Shown in pieces: positions 17,666 to 23,670 of a stretch of DNA of 36,081 nucleotides. The DNA is from Streptomyces tanashiensis (GTDB lineage Bacteria; Actinomycetota; Actinomycetes; Streptomycetales; Streptomycetaceae): contig NZ_BMRZ01000029.1 of assembly GCF_014648895.1 (NCBI RefSeq), positions 1 to 36,081 of the forward strand, given 5' to 3'. The position numbers and the translations under genes were made by a program. The notes under the pieces were generated by a model, which saw only the letters and a program-made list of their open reading frames with translations, had not been told where the DNA came from and made no database searches. Positions within the stretch are counted from its first letter, which is position 1. Each line of letters starts with the position of its first letter.

Positions 17666-17694
17666 ATTACAAGTTCGTGCTCTGTGCGAGTCAA
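17666..17694 (-). promoter_or_regulatory. whiB promoter, near-consensus -35/-10
   Basis: On the minus strand TTGACT (17694-17689) and TGTAAT (17671-17666) are separated by exactly 17 bases, a good match to a principal-sigma (HrdB-type) promoter. Transcription would begin near 17659, giving a 5' leader of about 65 bases before the whiB ATG. Confidence 0.72.
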
Positions 17695-17721
17695 GCCGAG
17701 ATCTGCTATTGGGCCCCGTAT

Positions 17722-17734
17722 TCACTCTGCGGAA
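17722..17734. promoter_or_regulatory. Candidate BldD box upstream of the whiB promoter
   Basis: TCACTCTGCGGAA fits the BldD operator pattern TNAC-NC(A/T)GN-GTNA with one mismatch (G for T in the right half). It lies 28 bases upstream of the -35. BldD with cyclic di-GMP is known to repress sporulation genes including whiB; whether this exact site is used is an inference. Confidence 0.35.
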
Positions 17735-17855
17735 CCAAGCCTATGCGGAAAGTGTTCAAATCACCAAAAAACGTGACACATGCCGTCGGCCTGACCGCGC
17801 CGCGCCTCCTTCACAGAGGAGGACGTCCGGAACTTGGATCTTGTTGCGATCGGGC

Positions 17856-17898
17856 CATGGAAGCGATCCGGATCACAGTCCGATCACGCCCTTCCATG
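17856..17898. repeat. Inverted repeat in the whiB / leader-peptide divergent region
   Basis: CATGGAAG (17856-17863) and CTTCCATG (17891-17898) are perfect inverted arms 27 bases apart. The palindrome GATCCGGATC and further CGATC words lie between them. This layout suits a multi-site regulator region shared by whiB and the divergent cysteine dioxygenase unit, but no regulator is identified. Confidence 0.4.
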
Positions 17899-18008
17899 TT
17901 TACGGGCGCGGTCGAAGCGCCATCTCTCCTGGTCCGCGCCTGAACAAACCTTTCTCCGGGCACGGTAACCGGATGAGGTGAAACATTACCCCCAAATCGG
18001 GCATTGAG

Positions 18009-18038
18009 TTGACAGTCGGGTGCCCCTCCGGCCACCTT
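18009..18038 (+). promoter_or_regulatory. Promoter for the poly-cysteine leader
   Basis: TTGACA (18009-18014) is a perfect -35. With 17-18 bases of spacing the -10 falls on CCACCT/CACCTT (18032-18038), which is weak. Initiation 7-8 bases downstream would be at about 18046, exactly the ATG of the leader ORF; no Shine-Dalgarno precedes that ATG. The arrangement fits a leaderless message. Confidence 0.5.
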
Positions 18039-18045
18039 TGGTGGC

Positions 18046-18138
18046 ATGCCAGCGACCGCAGCGCCCTCCGCGACCCACAGCCGTGGGTTCCGCCGCGCTG
18101 TCCAGGCGCGCTGTTGCTGTTGCTGTCCCAGCTGTTGA
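18046..18138 (+). CDS. Poly-cysteine leader peptide (candidate cysteine attenuator)
   Basis: A 30-codon ORF, ATG 18046 to TGA 18136-18138. After a Ser/Ala/Arg-rich start the last eight residues are CCCCCPSC: five consecutive TGT/TGC codons and a sixth just before the stop. Six cysteines in eight codons is extremely unlikely by chance, particularly in a genome where TGT is rare. It precedes a cysteine dioxygenase-family gene on the same strand by 109 bases. Poly-cysteine, often leaderless, short ORFs act as cysteine-responsive attenuators in mycobacteria; this looks like a Streptomyces counterpart. The stop overlaps a second ATG (18138) followed by CCG TAG, a two-codon ORF. The function is inferred from sequence and position only. 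Confidence 0.72.
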   Translation: MPATAAPSATHSRGFRRAVQARCCCCCPSC

Positions 18139-18247
18139 TGCCGTAGAGCTCCAGCCACCTCTCCCAGCGTCACCCCGCGTCACCCGTGTCACCTCTCTTC
18201 CGTGACCCCCCACCGCTTCTGTTTCTGCTGAGGAACCTCCCCATCCC
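18139..18247 (+). promoter_or_regulatory. C-rich, G-poor spacer between leader and cysteine dioxygenase gene
   Basis: By direct count this 109-base gap has 52 C and 19 G, with three near-tandem GCGTCACCC-type words at 18167-18195. I see no strong intrinsic hairpin. An unstructured C-rich, G-poor RNA exposed after a translated leader is what a Rho entry site looks like, so Rho-dependent attenuation is plausible. GAGGAA at about 18230 is the likely ribosome site for the downstream gene, rather distant from its ATG. Confidence 0.45.
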
Positions 18248-18769
18248 ATGAACATGGACAGCGACCTTCAGATCGCCGGCGACATCCTCGAGGTCCCGCA
18301 CCTCCTGCAGCCCGAGCGCGCCCACCCCGTCACCGTGGCCGAGTTCGCCGGCCTCGCGCGCTCCATCGCCGACGACCGCTCCCAGTGGGCCCCGTACGTC
18401 GAGTACGACGCCACCACCCGCTGGTACCACCGCCTGCGCACCGGCCCCGGCTACGAGGTGTGGCTGCTCTCCTGGGTGCCCGGACAGGGCAGCGGGCTCC
18501 ACGACCACGGCCTCTCCTCCGGCGTGCTGACCGTCCTGGAGGGCGAGCTGACGGAGCGTACGGACCGGGGCGTCCGCACGCTCGACGGCGGCGCCCAGCG
18601 CGTCTTCGCGCCGGGATACGTCCACGAGGTCGTCAACGACTCCCTCGAACCGGCCGTCAGCCTGCACGTCTACTTCCCGGGCCTGACCGAGATGCCGATG
18701 CACGAGTCGATGCACGAATCGCTCCAGGCCCAGTGCGCCCCGGCCGCGCCCCAGGTCGTCGTCGCCTGA
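18248..18769 (+). CDS. Cysteine dioxygenase family cupin protein
   Basis: A 173-residue mononuclear iron thiol dioxygenase, expected to oxidise cysteine (or a similar thiol such as 3-mercaptopropionate) to its sulfinate. The iron-binding 3-His set is visible: H85 and H87 in GSGLHDHGLSSGVLTVLEGEL and H126 in APGYVHEVVND. The Ser-x-His-x-Tyr motif is in VSLHVYFPG (S138, H140, Y142). Start is ATG 18248; ATG 18254, two codons later, is also possible. It is preceded by the poly-cysteine leader and followed 65 bases later by fbiA. It lies divergent from whiB. Substrate preference between cysteine and related thiols cannot be decided by eye. Confidence 0.9.
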   Translation: MNMDSDLQIAGDILEVPHLLQPERAHPVTVAEFAGLARSIADDRSQWAPYVEYDATTRWYHRLRTGPGYEVWLLSWVPGQGSGLHDHGLSSGVLTVLEGELTERTDRGVRTLDGGAQRVFAPGYVHEVVNDSLEPAVSLHVYFPGLTEMPMHESMHESLQAQCAPAAPQVVVA

Positions 18770-18802
18770 CAGGCCCGCCCGTCTCCCGGCCACCACCCCT
18801 CA

Positions 18803-18808
18803 TACGAT
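18803..18808 (+). promoter_or_regulatory. -10-like box upstream of fbiA
   Basis: TACGAT lies 26 bases before the fbiA ATG, directly followed by a small hairpin TCAGCC-CTC-GGCTGA (18808-18822). No clear -35. fbiA may have its own promoter as well as read-through from the cysteine dioxygenase gene. Confidence 0.3.
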
Positions 18809-18834
18809 CAGCCCTCGGCTGACAGACTGTCCGC

Positions 18835-19791
18835 ATGCGCATTGTGGTTCTGGCCGGCGGCATCGGTGGTGCCCGTTTCCTTCGCGGCCTCAAGCAGGCC
18901 GCGCCGGACGCGGAGATCACGGTCATCGGCAACACCGGTGACGACATCCATCTCTTCGGGCTGAAGGTCTGCCCCGACCTGGACACGGTGATGTACACCC
19001 TCGGCGGTGGCATCAACGAGGAGCAGGGCTGGGGACGTACGGACGAGTCCTTCGCCGTCAAGGAGGAGCTCGCGGCGTACGGCGTCGGACCCGAGTGGTT
19101 CGGCCTCGGCGACCGGGACTTCGCCACCCACATCGTCCGTACGCAGATGCTCGGCGCGGGCTACCCGCTGAGCGCCGTCACCGAGGCGCTGTGCGCCCGC
19201 TGGCAGCCCGGCGTCCGCCTCCTCCCCATGTCCGACGACCGCGTCGAGACGCACGTGGCGATCGAGGTCGACGGCGAGCAGCGCGCCGTGCACTTCCAGG
19301 AGTACTGGGTGAAGCTGCGCGCCTCCGTCGACGCGAAGGCCGTCGTGCCGGTCGGCGCGGAGGCCGCCAAGCCGGCGCCGGGCGTCCTGGAGGCGATCGC
19401 CGAGGCGGACGTCATCCTCTTCCCGCCGTCCAACCCCGTGGTGAGCGTCGGGACGATCCTGGCCGTGCCCGGGATCCGCGAGGCGGTCGTCGCGGCCGGG
19501 GCACCGGTCGTCGGCCTCTCCCCCATCGTCGGCGACGCGCCCGTGCGCGGCATGGCCGACAAGGTGCTCGCGGCCGTGGGCGTGGAGTCCACGGCGGCGG
19601 CGGTGGCCCTCCACTACGGCGCCGAGCTCGTCGGCGGCTGGCTCGTGGACACCGTGGACGCGGGCGCGGTCGCGGAGGTCGAGGCGGCGGGGATCGCCTG
19701 CCGCGCGGTCCCGCTGATGATGACGGACGTGGACGCGACGGCCGCGATGGCGCGCGAGGCGCTGGCGCTGGCCGAGGAGGTCCGGGGGTGA
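18835..19791 (+). CDS. fbiA: 2-phospho-L-lactate transferase family (coenzyme F420 biosynthesis FbiA/CofD)
   Basis: A 318-residue enzyme joining the three-carbon phospho-acid unit to the deazaflavin Fo. In actinobacteria the donor is enolpyruvyl-diphospho-guanosine, giving dehydro-F420-0. It begins MRIVVLAGGIGGARFLRGL with the CofD glycine motif. VIGNTGDDIHLFGLKVCPDLDTVMYTL, GLGDRDFATHIVRTQML, and ILFPPSNPVVSVGTILAVPGIR are family signatures. The stop overlaps the fbiB GTG (GTGA), indicating a coupled fbiAB operon. Length is normal. Confidence 0.96.
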   Translation: MRIVVLAGGIGGARFLRGLKQAAPDAEITVIGNTGDDIHLFGLKVCPDLDTVMYTLGGGINEEQGWGRTDESFAVKEELAAYGVGPEWFGLGDRDFATHIVRTQMLGAGYPLSAVTEALCARWQPGVRLLPMSDDRVETHVAIEVDGEQRAVHFQEYWVKLRASVDAKAVVPVGAEAAKPAPGVLEAIAEADVILFPPSNPVVSVGTILAVPGIREAVVAAGAPVVGLSPIVGDAPVRGMADKVLAAVGVESTAAAVALHYGAELVGGWLVDTVDAGAVAEVEAAGIACRAVPLMMTDVDATAAMAREALALAEEVRG

Positions 19792-21275
19792 CGGCTTCGC
19801 ACCCGGGCGGCGCGGGCGGCAGGGCCGGAGCGGCCGGCTCCGAGACCTCGCACGCGCCCGCGTACGGGGGCCCGGACGGCTCCGAGGGCTCGCACGCATC
19901 CGCGTACGGGGGCCCGGGCGGCTCCGAGGCCTCGCACGCGCCCGCGTACGGGGACCCGGCCGGCTCCGAAGGCTCGCACGTGCCCGCCTACCGGGTCTGG
20001 GCGCTGGCCGGGCTGCCCGAGGTGGCGGCCGGTGACGACCTGGCCAAGCTGATCGCCTCCGTGTCGCCGGAGCTGGCGGACGGGGACGTGCTGCTCGTCA
20101 CCTCGAAGATCGTCAGCAAGGCCGAGGGCCGGGTCGTCGCGGCCGACGACCGCGAGGAGGCCATAGACGCCGAGACGGTACGCGTCGTGGCGCGGCGCGG
20201 CACCCTGCGGATCGTCGAGAACCGGCAGGGGCTCGTCATGGCCGCCGCCGGCGTCGACGCCTCCAACACCCCCTCCGGGACCGTGCTGTTGCTGCCCGAG
20301 GACCCCGACGCCTCGGCGCGGCGGATCCGTTCGGGGCTGCGCGAGGCGCTCGGCGTCGACGTCGGCGTCGTCGTCACGGACACCTTCGGGCGGCCCTGGC
20401 GCAGCGGGCTCACCGACGTGGCGATCGGGGCGGCCGGAGTGCGGGTCCTCGACGACCTGCGCGGCGGCACCGACGCGCACGGCAATCCGCTGAGCGCGAC
20501 CGTGGTCGCCACCGCCGACGAACTCGCCGCCGCCGGAGACCTGGTGAAGGGCAAGGCGGCCGGGCTCCCCGTCGCCGTCGTCCGGGGCCTGCCGCACGTG
20601 GTCGCCGGGGACGAGGAGCCGGGGGCGCGGGCGCTGGTGCGCGGCGCCGCCGACGACATGTTCCGGCTCGGGACCTCGGAGGCCGTGCGGGAGGCGGTGA
20701 CGCTGCGCAGGACCGTACGGGAGTTCACCGAGGAGCCGGTCGACCCGGGGGCGGTCCGGCGCGCGGTCGCCGCCGCCGTGACGGCCCCGGCGCCGCACCA
20801 CACCACGCCGTGGCGGTTCGTACTCCTGGAGTCGGCGGAGTCGCGGACGCGGCTGCTCGACGCCATGCGCGACGCGTGGATCGCGGACCTGCGGCGGGAC
20901 GGGAAGTCCGAGGAGTCCGTCGCGAAGCGGATCCGGCGCGGGGACGTCCTGCGCCAGGCCCCCTACCTGGCGGTGCCCTGCCTCGTCATGGACGGCTCCC
21001 ACCACTACGGCGACCCGCGCCGGGACGCCGCCGAGCGCGAGATGTTCGTGGTGGCGACCGGCGCGGGCGTGCAGAACTTCCTCGTGGCGCTCGCGGGCGA
21101 GCGGCTCGGCTCGGCCTGGGTGTCCTCGACGATGTTCTGCCGGGACGTCGTACGGGACGTCCTCGGGCTGCCGGACGACTGGGACCCCATGGGCGCGGTC
21201 GCCATCGGACACCCGGCGGCCCCGCCGAAGGACCGCCCGGCGCGGACGGCCTCGGAGTTCGTCGAGGTCAGGTAG
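19788..21275 (+). CDS. fbiB: Coenzyme F420 gamma-glutamyl ligase / dehydro-F420 reductase (FbiB)
   Basis: A 495-residue bifunctional protein. The CofE-like ligase domain runs from about residue 66 (YRVWALAGLPEVAAGDDLAKLI) to about 285 and adds glutamates to F420-0; VTDTFGRPWRSGLTDVAIG is its core. The FMN-binding nitroreductase domain runs from about 298 (AVREAVTLRRTVREFTEEPVD) to the end and reduces dehydro-F420-0. The unusual part is the first ~66 residues: the GTG start overlapping fbiA is followed by 3.7 copies of a 14-residue repeat (GSExSHxPAYGGPx) before the ligase domain. Most FbiB proteins begin close to the YxVWALPGLPEV segment. A start inside the repeats is possible, but I see no better one. 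Confidence 0.93.
   Translation: MTASHPGGAGGRAGAAGSETSHAPAYGGPDGSEGSHASAYGGPGGSEASHAPAYGDPAGSEGSHVPAYRVWALAGLPEVAAGDDLAKLIASVSPELADGDVLLVTSKIVSKAEGRVVAADDREEAIDAETVRVVARRGTLRIVENRQGLVMAAAGVDASNTPSGTVLLLPEDPDASARRIRSGLREALGVDVGVVVTDTFGRPWRSGLTDVAIGAAGVRVLDDLRGGTDAHGNPLSATVVATADELAAAGDLVKGKAAGLPVAVVRGLPHVVAGDEEPGARALVRGAADDMFRLGTSEAVREAVTLRRTVREFTEEPVDPGAVRRAVAAAVTAPAPHHTTPWRFVLLESAESRTRLLDAMRDAWIADLRRDGKSEESVAKRIRRGDVLRQAPYLAVPCLVMDGSHHYGDPRRDAAEREMFVVATGAGVQNFLVALAGERLGSAWVSSTMFCRDVVRDVLGLPDDWDPMGAVAIGHPAAPPKDRPARTASEFVEVR
19836..19991 (+). repeat. 42-bp in-frame tandem repeat in the 5' end of fbiB
   Basis: Copies at 19836-19877, 19878-19919 and 19920-19961 plus a partial copy at 19962-19991, each encoding GSE-x-SH-x-x-AYG-type peptides. 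The copies are nearly identical in DNA, indicating recent expansion. Copy number changes keep the frame. Confidence 0.9.
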
Positions 21276-21283
21276 GCGCGCGG

Positions 21284-22246
21284 TCAGAGCCCCGCGATGT
21301 CTCCCGGTGTCATACGGGGAGCCCTGCGGGGCGGTACGCGGCCGCTGAGGAGGATCAGGCGGGCCGCGCGGTGCCGCTGGCCGGCGTACGGGGCCAGCAG
21401 CTCCAGCATCGCGTCGTCGTCCGTCGTACGGTCGCCCGCGAGCGCCCAGCCGACGATGCCCGGCAGATGGAGGTCGCCGGTGGTGACCTCGTCCGGGGCG
21501 CCGTTGCTGCGCTGGATCGTCTCGGCGCTCGTCCAGGGGCCGATGCCCGGGATCAGCTCCAGGCGCCGGCGGGCGGCCGGGCCGTCCATCTCCGCGGCCT
21601 CCTCCAGGCGGGCCGCCACCCTGGCCGCGCGCACGATCGTGGCCGACCGCTTGCCGTCCACGTTCGCGCGGTGCCACTCCCAGGACGGGATCTGCGTCCA
21701 GGTGCGGGCGTCGGGCATCACGTACATGCCCTCGGGGGCCGGACCGGGTGCCGGTTCGCCGAACTTCCGTACGAGGACGCGCCAGGAACCGTAGGCCTCG
21801 TTCGTCGTGACCTTCTGCTCCAGGACCGACGGGATCAGCGACTCCAGGACCAGGCCGGTGCGGGTGAGGCGCAGACCCGGGCGGCGACGGTGCGTCGCCA
21901 GGAGCAGCTTGTGGCGGGGGACGAAGGCGGCCGGGTCGTCCTCGGCGCCGAGGAGGGCCGGCAGGCGGTCCAGGAGCCAGTCCGCGCCCGGGCCCCAGGC
22001 CTCGGCCGCGGCCCGTCCCCCGTCGATCCGCACGCGGAGGGTGCCGGCGCCGTCCGGGGTGCGGCCGGTCCGCCAGACCGAGCCGTCCGGGGTCGCCCGG
22101 AAGGTGGGGTCGGCGGGGCCGCGGCGGAGGGGTCCGAGGGTGAGGCCCAGATCCAGGTCCTGCGCGGTGTCGAGGGAGCGGGGGACGGGGACGTGGCCGC
22201 CGCGGACTGTGGTGCGGGTGGGTCTGGGTGCGAAGCGGCCGGCCAT
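21284..22246 (-). CDS. DNA-3-methyladenine glycosylase II-like (AlkA family, HhH-GPD)
   Basis: A 320-residue base-excision repair enzyme. An N-terminal beta-rich domain (MAGRFAPRPTRTTVRGGHVPVPRSLD) is followed by the helical glycosylase domain: LVLESLIPSVLEQKVTTNEAYGSWR, then the hairpin LELIPGIGPWTSAETIQRSNG, then DEVTTGDLHLPGIVGWAL with the catalytic Asp of TTGD. It expects to remove alkylated purines from DNA. It is convergent with fbiB, only 8 bp between stops. In mycobacteria a DNA methylase gene sits at this spot, so the position tolerates different DNA-modification or repair genes. Confidence 0.86.
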   Translation of the reverse strand: MAGRFAPRPTRTTVRGGHVPVPRSLDTAQDLDLGLTLGPLRRGPADPTFRATPDGSVWRTGRTPDGAGTLRVRIDGGRAAAEAWGPGADWLLDRLPALLGAEDDPAAFVPRHKLLLATHRRRPGLRLTRTGLVLESLIPSVLEQKVTTNEAYGSWRVLVRKFGEPAPGPAPEGMYVMPDARTWTQIPSWEWHRANVDGKRSATIVRAARVAARLEEAAEMDGPAARRRLELIPGIGPWTSAETIQRSNGAPDEVTTGDLHLPGIVGWALAGDRTTDDDAMLELLAPYAGQRHRAARLILLSGRVPPRRAPRMTPGDIAGL

Positions 22247-22313
22247 GCCTACGAGCCTAGCCGGGCGGCCTGTGCGGGCGGGGCCCTTGGCTGCGCCTCC
22301 GCCCCATGTGCCC

Positions 22314-22462
22314 TGACCCGCACCTCATGGCTCGGTGCGTGTGGTGCGGGTTCAGGCTCGGAGCCTCTGGCGCCGGCAAGGGCGCCGTTCCGTTGTGCCC
22401 ACCCGTTCCGCCCTGGGGGCACCTCCCGGACGAAGTCTGGGGGAGGAACGCCTGCCCACAAC
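22314..22462. repeat. GC-rich hairpin repeat element, copy B
   Basis: Stems in series: TGACCCGCACC (22314-22324) with GGTGCGGGTTCA (22343-22354, one bulge); then GGCTCGGAGCC; then GGCGCC words around 22370-22386. The terminal module is bounded by GTTGTG (22392-22397) and CACAAC (22457-22462), with a CCTCCC...GGGGGAGG stem inside. The same words appear in copy A at 8698-8789. The CTCCCCCAG...AGGTGCCCCCAG core is a wording I associate with a dispersed Streptomyces intergenic repeat. It sits 9 bases past the pyrophosphorylase stop and may act as its terminator. Confidence 0.7.
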
Positions 22463-22471
22463 GGCGGCGGG

Positions 22472-23554
22472 TTACTGGTCCGAGGAGAAGCGGACCGCGC
22501 CTGCGGGGAGGGTGGTGTCGCACCAGACGCGGACGCCCTCGCGGAGCTCGTTGTCCGGGCCCACCCGCGCGCCGTCGCCGATGACCGCGCCGCTGACGAC
22601 CGTACGGGCGCCGATGCGGGCTCCCGCGCCGATCAGGGAGTCCGTGATCAACGCGCCCGGTTCGACGACCGCGCCCGCGAGGAGCACGGAGCCCGTGACG
22701 CGGGCGCCCTCGCCGACGACCGCGTCCGCGCCGACGACCGTGCCGCCGGTCAGCTTGGCGTCCGGGGCGACGCGCGCCGACGGCAGGACCAGGCGGTCGC
22801 CGCAGCGGCCCGGGACGGCCGGGGAGGGCGCGCGGCCCAGGACGAGGTCGGCGGAGCCGCGGACGAAGGCCTGCGGGGTGCCGAGGTCCAGCCAGTACGT
22901 GGAGTCGACCATGCCCTGGAGGTGCGCTCCGGCGGAGAGGAGCTCCGGGAAGGTCTCGCGCTCGACCGAGACCGGGCGGCCGGTCGGGATCGAGTCGATC
23001 ACGGAGCGCTTGAAGACGTACGCGCCCGCGTTGATCTGGTCGGTGACGATCTCCTCGGGCGTCTGCGGCTTCTCCAGGAAGGCCGTGACGCGCCCGGTGG
23101 CGTCCGTGGGGACCAGGCCGAAGGCGCGCGGGTCCTCGACCCGGGTGAGGTGGAGCGAGACGTCCGCGCCGGAGGAGGAGTGGGTCGAGACGAGGGCCTG
23201 GATGTCCAGGCCCGTGAGGATGTCCCCGTTGAAGATGAGGACCGGCTCGTCGGGGCCCGAGTGCAGTCGCGAGGCGACGTTGCGTATCGCGCCGCCGGTG
23301 CCGAGGGGCTCCTCCTCGGTGACGTACTCCAGGCTCAGGCCGAGGTCCGAGCCGTCACCGAAGTGGGGCTCGAAGACCTCGGCCAGGTAGGAGGTGGCGA
23401 GCACGATGTGCTCCACGCCGGCGGCGCGGGCCCGGGCCAGCTGATGGGTCAGGAAGGGGACGCCCGCCGCCGGGACCATGGGCTTGGGCGTGTTGACCGT
23501 GAGGGGTCGCAGCCGTGTGCCCTTGCCACCGACCAGGAGGATCGCTTCTGTCAC
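22472..23554 (-). CDS. Mannose-1-phosphate guanylyltransferase (GDP-mannose pyrophosphorylase)
   Basis: A 360-residue nucleotidyltransferase making GDP-mannose from mannose-1-P and GTP. The signature VTEAILLVGGKGTRLRPLTVNTPKPMVPAAG opens the protein. GTGGAIRNV, LIFNGDILTGLD (metal-binding Asp) and the sugar-binding YVFKRSVIDSIP follow. The C-terminal ~100 residues are hexapeptide repeats (GTVVGADAVVGEGARVTGSVLLAGAVVEPGA), a left-handed beta-helix. GTG start at 23554. It completes the pathway with manA and manB. Specificity for GDP-mannose rather than dTDP-glucose is inferred from context and beta-helix architecture; the mycobacterial equivalent is Rv3264c. Confidence 0.9.
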   Translation of the reverse strand: MTEAILLVGGKGTRLRPLTVNTPKPMVPAAGVPFLTHQLARARAAGVEHIVLATSYLAEVFEPHFGDGSDLGLSLEYVTEEEPLGTGGAIRNVASRLHSGPDEPVLIFNGDILTGLDIQALVSTHSSSGADVSLHLTRVEDPRAFGLVPTDATGRVTAFLEKPQTPEEIVTDQINAGAYVFKRSVIDSIPTGRPVSVERETFPELLSAGAHLQGMVDSTYWLDLGTPQAFVRGSADLVLGRAPSPAVPGRCGDRLVLPSARVAPDAKLTGGTVVGADAVVGEGARVTGSVLLAGAVVEPGALITDSLIGAGARIGARTVVSGAVIGDGARVGPDNELREGVRVWCDTTLPAGAVRFSSDQ

Positions 23555-23670
23555 CTTGTCGTCTCTGCTTCCTGTTCGGGGCCGGCCGGCTCGCCCGTCT
23601 CGGTCGTCCGTGCGATATGACCGGTCAGTTTATGCAGATGGTTGCCTCCCTGCCCCCATCCGCGCCCCCA

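Noticed and set aside
20810..23620. 936-codon plus-strand open frame across fbiB, the glycosylase and the pyrophosphorylase
   Set aside because: Crosses out-of-frame fbiB and two confident minus-strand genes; low-complexity translation.
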